Source: Brachybacterium paraconglomeratum (GTDB lineage Bacteria > Actinomycetota > Actinomycetes > Actinomycetales > Dermabacteraceae). From it: a stretch of 64,000 bases of DNA. Made by a program: the position numbers and the translations under genes. The DNA is taken from assembly GCF_003994255.1 (NCBI RefSeq), contig NZ_ML133851.1, positions 620,001 through 684,000 on the forward strand. Reading direction: 5' to 3'. The notes below the pieces were generated by a model, which was not told the DNA's origin, made no database searches, and was given only the letters and a program-made list of their open reading frames with translations. Each line of letters starts with the position of its first letter. The first letter of the stretch is position 1. Below, piece after piece: positions 7,521-15,391 of the stretch.

Positions 7521-8654
7521 TCAGCCGGCGGCGGCGAGAGCCTGGTCGAGGTCCTCGAGGAGATCGGCGAGGTCCTCGATGCCGACGCTGAGGCGCAGCA
7601 TCTCGGTGCTGATGCCCGCCGCGGCCTGGCCCTCGGGGGTCATCGCCTCGTGGGTCATGGTGGCGGGGCGGCAGATCAGCGACTCGACGCCGCCGAGGCT
7701 CACCGCGTAGGCCGGGTAGCGCAGGGCGCGCAGGAAGGCGACGCGGTCCAGACCGTCCGCGAGCTCGAAGGAGAGCACGGCGCCGCGGCCGGTGGCCTGG
7801 GCGTCGTGCAGGCGCGCCTCCTCCTCGCTGTGCGAGCCGGGGTACCAGACCCGGGCGATGCGCTCGTGACCGCGAAGATGCTCCACGATCGCCTCGGCGT
7901 TCGCCTGCTGGCGCTCCAGACGCAGCGGGAGGGTCTTGATCGACTGGATCAGGCGGAAGGAGTCCTGCGGGCCGAGCACCCCGCCCTGGGCCTTCTGGGC
8001 GAGGCGGAGCGCGTCGGCGAGCCCGTCGTCGTCGGTGGTGACGGCCCCGGCGAGGAGGTCGGAGTGGCCGGCGAGGTACTTCGTGGCGGACTGCACGACG
8101 ATGTCGACGCCGAGCGCGAGCGGCTTCTGCAGCACGGGCGTCATGAAGGTGTTGTCCACGATCACGAGGGCGTCGTGGCGGTGGGCGAGCTCGACGATGC
8201 GGCGCAGGTCGGTGATGCGCAGGGTCGGGTTCGCGGGGGTCTCGACGAAGACGGCGCGCGTGGCGGGGGTGAAGTCCTCGTCGGTGAGCTCGGCGAGGTC
8301 CGCGACGAAGCGGCCGGTGATGCCCCGTCCCGGCAGCACGAGGTCGACCAGGCGATAGGTGCCGCCGTAGACGCTCGCGGGGAGGATCACCTCGTCGCCG
8401 ACCTCGAGGGTGGACAGCGAGGCGGCGGTCGCGGCCATGCCCGAGGCGAAGGCGAAGCCGTGACGGGCGCCGTCCAGCGCCGCGAGGACCTGCTCGAGCT
8501 GGGCGCGGGTGGGGTTCGCCCCGCGCTGGTAGGCGTAGGCGCCGTCCTCGGTGGCGGGGTCGAGCTCGAAGGTCGAGGCCAGGTGCACCGGCGGGACGAC
8601 CGCTCCGTGCTCGAAGTCGCGCAGGGTGTGCACGGCGGCGGTCTGGATGTGCAC
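7521..8654 (-). CDS. Cystathionine gamma-synthase/lyase-type trans-sulfuration enzyme
   Basis: A 377-residue PLP enzyme of the Cys/Met metabolism family. The PLP-binding lysine is Lys192 in QSATKYLAGHSD. Other family marks are AYQRGANPTR, SGMAATAA (phosphate binding), and VDNTF with the cofactor Asp. It should be a cytosolic tetramer acting in homocysteine/cysteine interconversion; synthase (MetB) and lyase (MccB/CTH) activities cannot be separated by eye. The start is GTG at 8654 with GAGGAG upstream. It stands alone, and a pair of 9-bp direct repeats about 90-115 bases upstream may mark a regulatory site. Confidence 0.9.
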   Translation of the reverse strand: MHIQTAAVHTLRDFEHGAVVPPVHLASTFELDPATEDGAYAYQRGANPTRAQLEQVLAALDGARHGFAFASGMAATAASLSTLEVGDEVILPASVYGGTYRLVDLVLPGRGITGRFVADLAELTDEDFTPATRAVFVETPANPTLRITDLRRIVELAHRHDALVIVDNTFMTPVLQKPLALGVDIVVQSATKYLAGHSDLLAGAVTTDDDGLADALRLAQKAQGGVLGPQDSFRLIQSIKTLPLRLERQQANAEAIVEHLRGHERIARVWYPGSHSEEEARLHDAQATGRGAVLSFELADGLDRVAFLRALRYPAYAVSLGGVESLICRPATMTHEAMTPEGQAAAGISTEMLRLSVGIEDLADLLEDLDQALAAAG

Positions 8655-8738
8655 GGCAGCTCCTCATCGGGGGACGTCGGGGATGCGGTCACACTAGGTC
8701 GCCGCGTCCGGCGCGGCCCGGTGGGATGAACGACTGTG

Positions 8739-8769
8739 ACGCCCAAGTGGAGCCGATGCTACGCCCAAG
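8739..8769. promoter_or_regulatory. Direct repeat ACGCCCAAG x2, possible regulator site
   Basis: Two exact copies of ACGCCCAAG start at 8739 and 8761, 22 bp apart, or about two helical turns. They lie upstream of the minus-strand trans-sulfuration gene. Same-face spacing fits a dimeric activator or repressor. No known operator consensus is recognised, so the assignment is tentative. Confidence 0.35.
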
Positions 8770-8917
8770 GCCGCTTTATGGGCAGGGGCGACGGTCCCGC
8801 ACCCGCCGAGCCGTCCGTCGGCCTCACGGCGGGCCACGGGGCGGGCCCGGCGACCCGGCGCACGCGGCGACCCGGCGGCCCGGCGCACGCGGCGCCCGTC
8901 GGCCCCGAGGATGCGCG

Positions 8918-8948
8918 AGGGCCCGCGACCGTGATGGTCGCGGGCCCT
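8918..8948 (-). terminator. Hairpin terminator for MFS gene
   Basis: A perfect 13-bp stem (AGGGCCCGCGACC with its complement) around a 5-nt loop, about 50 bases after the MFS stop codon. There is no clear U-run, which is usual in high-GC actinobacteria. Confidence 0.7.
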
Positions 8949-8997
8949 GGCGGCGGGGGTCCAGCGGGATCGGGCGCCGACGGGACGCCCGCCGCGC

Positions 8998-10311
8998 TCA
9001 GACGCCGGCCGGGACGACGGGGATCGAGCCGGTGATGGTCTCCTCGTGCTCGCTGAGCACCTGGAGGGTGCGGCGCGAGCGGACCTTCAGCGCGATCAGC
9101 GTGGTGACGACCATGGCGAAGCCGGTGCTCGCCAGCACGATCGCGACGACCATCGGCGCCTCGTAGCCGAAGCCCGCGGCGATCACGGCGCCGCCGAGGG
9201 TGGCGCCGAGGGCGTTGGCGACGTTGAACGCGGCCTGGTTCATCGAGGCGCCCAGCAGCTCGGAGCGGTGCGCGATCCGGATCATCCAGGTCTGCATCGC
9301 GGGGCTCAGCGAGGAGTTCACCAGGTTCGCCGCGAAGAACGCGATGATCAGCGCGGTCAGCGAGGTGTGGGCGACGGCGAAGAGCACCACGAGCGCGGTG
9401 ATGTAGAGCGGGAAGCCGATCAGCAGGGTGCCGCGCAGGGAGCGGTCGGTGGTCACGCCGCCCACGACGTTGCCGATCGTCATGCCGAGGCCCGCGGCGG
9501 CGAGCACCCACGGCACCGCGCTCTCGGGGGCGCCGGTGACCTGGGTGGTGATGTCGGCGACGTAGCTGAACACGGCGAAGGCGCCGGAGAAGCCGACCGC
9601 GGCGATGCCGATGACGATCCACAGCTGGAGGCGCTTGAGGGCCACGAGCTCGTCGACCATGCGGCGGCCGATCGCCTTCTCCTGGTGCGGGACGGTCAGG
9701 TAGAGGGCCGCGAAGGTCGCGACGAACACGCCGGCCAGCAGCAGGTAGACCACGCGCCAGCCGGCCGCCTGGCCGACGGCGGTGAGGATCGGGACGCCGA
9801 TCAGGTTCGCGACGGTCAGCCCGGACAGGGCGAGCGCGGTGCCCTTGCCCTGGCTGCCGGGGCCCATCAGCGAGGCGGCCAGCAGCGAGGCGACGCCGAA
9901 GTAGGCGCCGTGCGGGATGCCGGCGACGAAGCGGGCGAGCACGGTGAGCTCGAAGGTCGGCATCACGCCGGAGAGCAGGGTGCCGACGGCGAGCGCGATC
10001 GCGAGCAGCATGATCATCGTGGTGCGGCTCCAGCGCACCGAGAGGAGCGCCAGGGCGGGGGCGCCGACGACGACGCCGAGCGCGTAGGCGGTGATCGCGA
10101 TGCCGGCGCGGGCGATGCCGCCCTCGGGGTCGGCGGCCATCATCTCGGGCAGCAGGCCGTGGGCGATGCCGGGAAGCAGGCCCATGGAGACGAACTCGGA
10201 GCCGCCGATGCCGAAGCCGCCGAGCGCGATCGCGAGCAGGGCGAGGCGGCGGCGAGCAGGGGTGAGCTCGGTGGACGCGGGGCGGGGTGCGCGGGTGGGG
10301 GTGAGGGTCAT
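8998..10311 (-). CDS. MFS transporter (DHA1, arabinose-efflux/AraJ-like)
   Basis: A 437-residue 12-helix transporter. The start is chosen at 10311 (MTLTPTRAP), which leaves about 25 polar residues before helix 1 with GGFGIGGSEF. The loop between helices 2 and 3 has SVRWSRTTM in the place of MFS motif A. ARFVAGIPHGAYFGVA in helix 4 is typical of DHA1 drug or sugar efflux carriers of the AraJ/YdhP type. It likely exports a small molecule by proton antiport; the substrate is unknown. It is divergent from a ROK-family regulator, with a small palindrome between them, which suggests the regulator controls this exporter. Confidence 0.88.
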   Translation of the reverse strand: MTLTPTRAPRPASTELTPARRRLALLAIALGGFGIGGSEFVSMGLLPGIAHGLLPEMMAADPEGGIARAGIAITAYALGVVVGAPALALLSVRWSRTTMIMLLAIALAVGTLLSGVMPTFELTVLARFVAGIPHGAYFGVASLLAASLMGPGSQGKGTALALSGLTVANLIGVPILTAVGQAAGWRVVYLLLAGVFVATFAALYLTVPHQEKAIGRRMVDELVALKRLQLWIVIGIAAVGFSGAFAVFSYVADITTQVTGAPESAVPWVLAAAGLGMTIGNVVGGVTTDRSLRGTLLIGFPLYITALVVLFAVAHTSLTALIIAFFAANLVNSSLSPAMQTWMIRIAHRSELLGASMNQAAFNVANALGATLGGAVIAAGFGYEAPMVVAIVLASTGFAMVVTTLIALKVRSRRTLQVLSEHEETITGSIPVVPAGV

Positions 10312-10381
10312 GAGGGGACCTCGGCTGTCGGGAGCGGGCGGGCGGGGACGGGCTCCATCGACCCGACGCACAGAATAAGCA

Positions 10382-10395
10382 AACGCTGTTGCGTT
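10382..10395. promoter_or_regulatory. Palindrome AACGC-N4-GCGTT, likely operator
   Basis: An inverted repeat AACGC TGTT GCGTT lies in the divergent region between the MFS gene (71 bases upstream of its ATG) and the ROK regulator gene. It is the only clear dyad there, in an AT-richer patch. Placement suggests an operator for the ROK protein, which is an inference. Confidence 0.45.
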
Positions 10396-10500
10396 AGGTC
10401 AAGGGGGTGGCGGGGATCTGTTGGATCACACCGGGTCGCGGCACCTCGCCTCGGAGCGCTACTGCCCGGTCACAGCGTCGTGGCGTGCGAGGATGACCGG

Positions 10501-11592
10501 GTGAGACCGACCACCCCGCTCGACCGCATGGCGGGCGCGCACGACGCCGCCGTCCTCGCCGTCGCGCGCCGCGGCGACCCGGTCTCCCGCTCCGCCCTCG
10601 CCCAGGAGCTGCAGGTGACCCCGCAGGCGATCTCGAAGATCCTGGCGCGGCTGATGGAGCGCGGCCTCGTCGAGGAGGCCGGCACCGTGACCTCGGGCCC
10701 CGGCAAGCCCACGACCCTGTACGAGATCGTCTCCGGCTCGCGCCGTGCGATCGGGCTGCACCTGACCCGCTCGCGGCTCCACTCCGTCGTCGTCGACCTC
10801 ACCGGGGAGATCCTCGAGCGCCGCGAGCTCGAGATCGGCCGCCTCCAGCCGGTGCCCGAGCTGGTGGCCACGCTCGCCGACGAGGCCCGCGCGCTGCAGG
10901 ACGTCGGCCCGGGGATCCTGCTCGGCGTCGGCGTCGGGATGCCCGGCCCGGTCGACGGCGAGGAGGGCGTCTACCGCGGCACCTCCGACCCCGATCCTTG
11001 GCGGGGCGCGCCGATCCGCCGCCTGCTCGCCGAGGAGCTCGGCATGCCGGTGCTGCTGGACCACGACTCCCGTGCGGCGCTGGTGGGCGAGGCCTGGTCC
11101 CAGCCCGGGTTGCTCCGCAACGCCGCGCTGCTGCTGGTCGAGGACGGGCTCGGTGCGGCGCTGTGTCTCGACGACCAGATCGTGCGCGGCGCCCACTCCC
11201 ACGCCGGCGAGATCGGGCACACCGTGGTGCGGATGGACGGGATCCCCTGCCCCTGCGGCCGCCGCGGCTGCGCGCAGATGGAGCACCGGGCCGCGCTCGA
11301 GCGAGGGGAGGACGAGCTCGCCGCGCGCATCCTCGCCGAGGTGGTGGTGAACCTGGTGCGCCTGGTGGACGTGGACCGCGTGGTGCTCGGAGGGCGGACC
11401 GTCCACGAGCAGCACGAGGCGTCGATGGACGCGATCCGCGAGGCGCTGACCGCCGGGCTCAGCGACGAGCCGTGGGTGCACGTCGAGGTGATGCTCTCCA
11501 CCCGCGGCACGGACCTGATCGCCGTGGGCGCGGCCTGCGAGGTGCTCGAGCACGAGTACGGGCTGCCGCAGGTGCTCGTCGGCCCCGAGTGA
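10501..11592 (+). CDS. ROK-family transcriptional regulator
   Basis: A 363-residue NagC/XylR-type regulator. An N-terminal winged helix-turn-helix (about residues 25-60, with SRSALAQELQVTPQAISK) is followed by a ROK sugar-kinase-like domain. That domain has GVGVGMPGPVDGE and the zinc-binding motif CPCGRRGCAQ. The kinase Asp position reads LDHDSRAALVGE. Such proteins bind a sugar or phosphosugar and release DNA. The start is GTG at 10501 with GAGG about eight bases upstream; ATG at 10528 is an alternative. It is divergent from the MFS exporter, its probable target. Confidence 0.87.
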   Translation: MRPTTPLDRMAGAHDAAVLAVARRGDPVSRSALAQELQVTPQAISKILARLMERGLVEEAGTVTSGPGKPTTLYEIVSGSRRAIGLHLTRSRLHSVVVDLTGEILERRELEIGRLQPVPELVATLADEARALQDVGPGILLGVGVGMPGPVDGEEGVYRGTSDPDPWRGAPIRRLLAEELGMPVLLDHDSRAALVGEAWSQPGLLRNAALLLVEDGLGAALCLDDQIVRGAHSHAGEIGHTVVRMDGIPCPCGRRGCAQMEHRAALERGEDELAARILAEVVVNLVRLVDVDRVVLGGRTVHEQHEASMDAIREALTAGLSDEPWVHVEVMLSTRGTDLIAVGAACEVLEHEYGLPQVLVGPE

Positions 11593-11607
11593 CGAGACCG
11601 GGGCTGG

Positions 11608-12339
11608 TCAGTCCCGGGGGCCGAAGAGCGCCGAGCCGACGCGCACGATGGTCGCGCCCTCCTCGACGGCGATCTCGAGGTCGCCGCTCATCCCCATCGA
11701 CAGCTCGGTGAGCTCGGGGATCTCGAGCCGCTCGCGCACGGCGTCCCGCAGCTCGCGCAGGGAGCGCAGCGAGGCGCGCACCGCGGTCTCGTCGCTCGTG
11801 TTCGCCCCGATGGTCATGAGGCCGACGGGGCGCAGGTGCTCGCTGCCGCGCAGGCGCTCCACGATCGGTGAGAGCGCCTCGAGGGTCGGGCCGAAGCCGC
11901 CCTTGGACTCCTCGCCCGAGGTGTTGACCTGCACCAGCACGTCGCGACGGACGTCCGCGAGCTCGGCCCGGCGCTCGAGGGCGTCGGCGATGTCGTCCCG
12001 GTCCACGCTGTGCACGAGCTCGGCGAAGGCGATCACGTCGCGGGCCTTGTTCGTCTGGAGCCGGCCGATGAAGTGCCGGGGCACGCCGTTGCCCGCGAGC
12101 AGCGGGTCCTCGTGCTTGGCGATCTCCTGGGCGCGGTTCTCCCCCACCGCGATCCGTCGGCCGCGCTCGCGCAGCAGCTCGATCATCTCCGCGATCTGCG
12201 CGGGGGTGCGGGTCTTGGTGGCCAGCAGCAGCGTGATCTCCGCGCCGTCGCGCCCGGCACGGGCCGCGGCGGCGTCGATCCGCCCGAGCACCTCGTCGAG
12301 GCGGGCGATGAGCTGGGGGTCGGCGGAGGAGGCGGTCAT
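11608..12339 (-). CDS. yggS: YggS/PLPBP family pyridoxal phosphate homeostasis protein
   Basis: A 243-residue single-domain PLP protein (alanine racemase-like barrel without the C-terminal domain). The PLP lysine lies in LLLATKTRTP. Other family marks are VGENRAQEIAKHE, RHFIGRLQTNK, NTSGEESKGGF and ELSMGMSGDLEIA. The family buffers PLP supply and affects amino-acid and keto-acid pools; it is not an enzyme of known reaction. The start is ATG at 12339 or ATG at 12348: the first has GGAGG only two bases upstream, and the second would be near-leaderless. A tRNA gene lies 49 bases upstream on the same strand and may share its transcript. Confidence 0.93.
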   Translation of the reverse strand: MTASSADPQLIARLDEVLGRIDAAAARAGRDGAEITLLLATKTRTPAQIAEMIELLRERGRRIAVGENRAQEIAKHEDPLLAGNGVPRHFIGRLQTNKARDVIAFAELVHSVDRDDIADALERRAELADVRRDVLVQVNTSGEESKGGFGPTLEALSPIVERLRGSEHLRPVGLMTIGANTSDETAVRASLRSLRELRDAVRERLEIPELTELSMGMSGDLEIAVEEGATIVRVGSALFGPRD

Positions 12340-12388
12340 GGCCTCCATTGTGGCCGATCCCGGGCGTGCCCGGCACGTGGGCATGCGG

Positions 12389-12462
12389 TGCCCCCAGCGG
12401 GACTCGAACCCGCACTGTGCCGCTTTTAAGGCGGCCGCCTCTGCCGATTGGGCTATGGGGGC
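12389..12462 (-). tRNA. tRNA with anticodon UAA, annotated here as tRNA-Leu
   Basis: A 74-nt cloverleaf. The acceptor stem is GCCCCCA with TGGGGGC, followed by A73. The T arm is GCGGG TTCGAGT CCCGC. The anticodon stem is GCCGC with GCGGC around the loop CTTAAAA, giving anticodon TAA (reads UUA, leucine). The D stem has three clear pairs, as in leucine tRNAs. The variable loop is only 5 nt, unlike the long arm of classical class II tRNA-Leu. The 3' CCA is not encoded (ACCG follows). The amino-acid assignment rests on the anticodon. Confidence 0.85.
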
Positions 12463-12510
12463 GTGCACGTGCCGGCGGTCGCGGTGGTGCGACCGGCGGC
12501 GGCGTCACCC

Positions 12511-12516
12511 TATGCT
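12511..12516 (+). promoter_or_regulatory. -10 box TATGCT before helicase-associated gene
   Basis: TATGCT lies 11 bases before the ATG at 12527. Transcription starting 6-8 bases downstream would give a nearly leaderless mRNA, consistent with the lack of a Shine-Dalgarno site. Confidence 0.5.
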
Positions 12517-12526
12517 GGAATGCATC

Positions 12527-14686
12527 ATGACCGCTGTGATCCGGTCCCTCGCGGACTCCCTGCGACGGTTCGGCGACGACCGCCTCGAGGCCCTGCTCGT
12601 CGCCCGACCGGATCTCGCCTCGCCCCTGCCCAGGGGGATCGGCCCCCTGGCCGCGCGCGCCGGGGGCAGCACCTCCGCCCGACGCGCGCTGGACTCGCTC
12701 ACCCTGCCCGAGCTGCATCTCGTCGAGGCGCTCGCCGTGCTCGAGGACGGCGCCTCCCCCGCCTCGCTCGCCGCCGCGGTCTCCTCCGACCCGGCGACGA
12801 TCGCCCCGTCCCTCGAGCGGCTGATCACCCTCGCGATCGTGTGGGGCGAGGACGAGCTGCACCTGCTGCGGCCGCTGCGCGACGGCCTGCGCGCCCCGGC
12901 CGGGCTCGCCGCCGCGACCGCCGCCGATCCCGACGCCGAGGAGGCCGCGCGCCGCGTCGAGGCGGCCCGCGACGGACTCGGCCCGGCGCTCGACGCGCTC
13001 TCCTGGGGGCCCAGCGCCGTCACCGGCAGCGGGAAGCTCGCCGCCGCGCTGCGTCGGGCCGGGATCGTCGAGCCCGACGGGGAGAGCCTGCACATCCCCC
13101 GCTCCGTGCACCTCGCCCTGCGCGACGGGAGGGTGCGTCGCAGCCACACCGCTCAGCGCCCCATGCCCGAGGGTCCGGAGGTCACCGAGCGGATCTCCGG
13201 CTCCCGCACCGCGCAGGCCGTCGAGCGGGCCTTCGAGGCGCTGCGCCTGCTGGGCACCGTGCGCGGCTTCGACGAGGACCCGCCCGGGGTGCTCAAGCGC
13301 GGCGGGCTCCCCCAGCGGGACCTGCGCCGCCTCGCCGAGCGCGCCGGCGCCCCGCTGCTGGACCACGCGACCGTGCTGCAGAGCGCCTGGCAGGCCGGGC
13401 TCATCGGGCACGACGGCCAGGAGTGGCATCCCACCCGCGACTGGGACGTGCACCGGATGCTGCCCCCGTCCCAGCGCTGGGCCGAGCTCGTGCTCGCCTG
13501 GGCGCGCGGGCACCACCTCGCCGCCGTGGTCGGCACCCCCGACTCCTCGGGGACGGGCCGCTCGCTGCTGTCGGACCTCACCCGACGCGACGGCGTGCGC
13601 ACCCGGCGCGGCAGCCTGCTGCGCCTGCTGCGCACGAGCCCGGGCGTGGACGCGACAGAGGACTCGCTCGTCGCGGCGCTCGCCTGGGCGTTCCCGCTGG
13701 TGCCCTCCGAGGTGCTGCGGGAGGAGACCTCGGCGCTGCTGGTCGAGGGCCGGGCACTCGGCGTTCTCGACGGCGGCAGCCTCACGGTGCTCGGCCAGGC
13801 CCTGGTCCCGGCCCTCGACGAGGACATCACCACCGCCGATGCCCGCCTCGCCGCGGCGCTGGAGGAGGTCGCTCCCGCCCCGGTCGAGGAGGTGCTGCTG
13901 GACGCGGACCTCACCGCCGTGATCCCGGGCCGCCCCGCCGAGCGCCTGCTGCCGCTGCTGGACTGGACCGAGGTGGTCTCCCGCGGCGGCGCGCTCACGC
14001 TCCGCTTCAGCGCCGCCACGGTGCGGCGGGCCCTCGGCGACGGCCGCGATGCCGAGGCGCTGCTCGCCCTGCTCGAGGACGTCTCCCGCTCCCCCGTCCC
14101 GCAGGCCCTGACCTACCTCCTGCGCGACGAGCAGCGACGGCACGGCCGGGTGCAGGTCTCCCGCGCCTCGACCGTCCTCACCGCCGAGCCCGAGGTGCTG
14201 GACCTGCTGCAAGCCGCGTCCGAGGCGGTGCCGCTGGGGCTGCACCGTCTCGCGCCGACCGTCGCCGTGACCCTCTCCGATCCGGGCTTCGCCCTGCAGA
14301 TCGCCCGCCAGGCAGGGCTGTCGCCGCAGGCCGTCGGCCCCGACGGGAAGCCCGTGTTCGAGGAGCTGTCGCACTCGCTGCGCCCCGGACCGGTCGATCC
14401 CGATCTCGTGACCGTCGAGGGCCCGGAGCTGCGGATCCCCGCCGCGGAGGCGGTCGCGCGGATCCGCGACGCCGAGGAGGGCGGCACCGACCTCAGCGTC
14501 ACCGACCGGCTGCTGGACGCGATCGCCCGGTCCACCGCGATCCCGCTCGGCATCGTCGACGGGCAGGGCGGCGTGGTCGTCAAGCAGGCCCTCCCGCTCT
14601 CCCTCGAGGGCGGCCGGCTGCGGGCCCGCGAGTCCGGCAGCCAGGAGGAGTTCACCGTGCTCGTGCACCGGGTGACGCTCGGCTGA
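12527..14686 (+). CDS. Helicase-associated domain protein (partner of XPB-like helicase)
   Basis: A 719-residue actinobacterial protein of the helicase C-terminal/XPB_N-like type (mycobacterial Rv0862c group). It has no Walker A motif, so it is not itself an ATPase. The body is made of winged-helix-like repeats rich in leucine, and the segment around LSDPGFALQIARQAGLSPQA is typical of the conserved C-terminal domain. In mycobacteria this gene neighbours the XPB helicase gene; here the XPB gene is 4.3 kb downstream on the same strand, which supports a shared role in DNA repair or helicase regulation. ATG at 12527 is preferred over ATG at 12512, which lies inside the -10 box. Confidence 0.8.
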   Translation: MTAVIRSLADSLRRFGDDRLEALLVARPDLASPLPRGIGPLAARAGGSTSARRALDSLTLPELHLVEALAVLEDGASPASLAAAVSSDPATIAPSLERLITLAIVWGEDELHLLRPLRDGLRAPAGLAAATAADPDAEEAARRVEAARDGLGPALDALSWGPSAVTGSGKLAAALRRAGIVEPDGESLHIPRSVHLALRDGRVRRSHTAQRPMPEGPEVTERISGSRTAQAVERAFEALRLLGTVRGFDEDPPGVLKRGGLPQRDLRRLAERAGAPLLDHATVLQSAWQAGLIGHDGQEWHPTRDWDVHRMLPPSQRWAELVLAWARGHHLAAVVGTPDSSGTGRSLLSDLTRRDGVRTRRGSLLRLLRTSPGVDATEDSLVAALAWAFPLVPSEVLREETSALLVEGRALGVLDGGSLTVLGQALVPALDEDITTADARLAAALEEVAPAPVEEVLLDADLTAVIPGRPAERLLPLLDWTEVVSRGGALTLRFSAATVRRALGDGRDAEALLALLEDVSRSPVPQALTYLLRDEQRRHGRVQVSRASTVLTAEPEVLDLLQAASEAVPLGLHRLAPTVAVTLSDPGFALQIARQAGLSPQAVGPDGKPVFEELSHSLRPGPVDPDLVTVEGPELRIPAAEAVARIRDAEEGGTDLSVTDRLLDAIARSTAIPLGIVDGQGGVVVKQALPLSLEGGRLRARESGSQEEFTVLVHRVTLG

Positions 14687-14721
14687 GCACGCCCCTGCGG
14701 CAGTGCAGGTCACGGATCGGT

Positions 14722-14743
14722 CCATGGGGAGCACTCCCCATGG
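14722..14743 (+). terminator. 22-bp perfect inverted repeat after helicase-associated gene
   Basis: The arms are CCATGGGGAG and CTCCCCATGG, separated by CA, 36 bases after the stop codon. It may be a terminator or, given the tiny loop, an operator for the promoter just downstream. Confidence 0.5.
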
Positions 14744-14765
14744 CGGAGCACCTCCGGCTCCGGGG

Positions 14766-14771
14766 TACTAT
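14766..14771 (+). promoter_or_regulatory. -10 box TACTAT for the small membrane protein gene
   Basis: TACTAT is a strong -10 match in an otherwise GC-rich stretch. It would give an approximately 85-nt leader before the ATG at 14864. No good -35 is visible. Confidence 0.45.
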
Positions 14772-14863
14772 TCCGCTCGCCAGGCACGGGGCGACCTCAG
14801 CGCCTCCCTGGGGCCCGGGCGCATCCGTCTCGGGGCATGATCATCAGGAAAGAGGGGATTCCC

Positions 14864-15139
14864 ATGACCAACCAGCCCTACGCCGCAAGCACCGGCGCTC
14901 CGGTCTCCAAGACGAAGTGGATCGTGCAGCTCGTCGTCTCGGTGCTCTGCTTCTTCAACATCATCACCATCGTGCTCGCGATCCTCGGCCTGACCAAGGC
15001 CGACACCGATCTCGCGACCGCGAACAAGTACTACAAGTGGGGCTGGATCGCCTACATCATCTGGGCTGTGCTGGTCATCGGCATCAACCTGCTGCTCCTG
15101 CTCACGGGCGCCTTCACGGCCTCGTTCGAGACCTACTGA
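14864..15139 (+). CDS. Small two-helix membrane protein (possibly dispanin/CD225-like)
   Basis: A 91-residue protein with ATG at 14864 after AGAGGGG. There is a polar N-terminus of about 22 residues, helix one (about 26-46), then a short polar loop (TKADTDLATANKYYKW) and helix two (about 62-85). Two helices joined by a polar loop with small and lysine residues resemble the CD225/dispanin arrangement, but the match is loose. Function is unknown. It is a monocistronic unit closed by a strong hairpin. Confidence 0.7.
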   Translation: MTNQPYAASTGAPVSKTKWIVQLVVSVLCFFNIITIVLAILGLTKADTDLATANKYYKWGWIAYIIWAVLVIGINLLLLLTGAFTASFETY

Positions 15140-15156
15140 GTCGACCGGCTCCAGCA

Positions 15157-15190
15157 CGAAGGCCCCGGACCGTTCGGTCCGGGGCCTTCG
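15157..15190 (+). terminator. Hairpin terminator (15-bp stem)
   Basis: A perfect stem CGAAGGCCCCGGACC with its complement around a GTTC loop, 17 bases after the stop codon of the small membrane protein. It also faces the gnd gene from the other side and could act in both directions. Confidence 0.8.
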
Positions 15191-15235
15191 TGGATCAGCG
15201 GCGAGGTCGCCGAGTGATCAGTCCTGCATCAGTCC

Positions 15236-15391
15236 GACTGATCTCCTACCGCTCGTACCTCGCAGTACGTCGATCAGTCCTGCGTCAGATCGACTGATCT
15301 CCTACCGCTCGTACCTCGCAGTACGTCGATCAGTCCTGCGTCAGATCGACTGATCTCCTACCGCTCGTACCTCGCAGTACGTCGATCAGTC
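15236..15391 (-). repeat. Tandem array B: three 44-nt structured units, 56-bp period
   Basis: Units lie at 15236-15279, 15292-15335 and 15348-15391, exactly 56 bp apart, with 12-nt spacers (ctgcgtcagatc on the plus strand). On the minus strand each unit has an outer stem GACTGATC/GATCAGTC (8 bp), an internal loop GACG/GGA, an inner stem TACTGC/GCGGTA (6 bp with one G-U) and a 9-nt loop GAGGTACGA. The unit at 15348 contains the gnd stop codon. The distal end repeats CAGGACTGATC (15216-15226 on the complement) without the rest of a unit. It is the same structure as array A at 1779-1937, with paired sequence changes. Confidence 0.9.

Larger units (their letters stand above)
8655..8997. other. 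343-bp intergenic region, no gene seen
   Basis: No convincing coding sequence. Next to the trans-sulfuration gene it holds a possible minus-strand promoter and the ACGCCCAAG direct repeats listed separately. The middle is very GC-rich, with a 16-bp direct repeat of the type CCCGGCGCACGCGGCG. The far side holds the terminator hairpin at 8918-8948 for the MFS gene. Confidence 0.6.

Noticed and set aside
8655-8800. SAM riboswitch before the trans-sulfuration gene
   Set aside because: No SAM aptamer core or terminator/anti-terminator pair could be found by eye; only short direct repeats are present.
15236-15391. CRISPR array
   Set aside because: Only three units, each a long hairpin with identical 12-nt spacers; no variable spacers and no cas genes.
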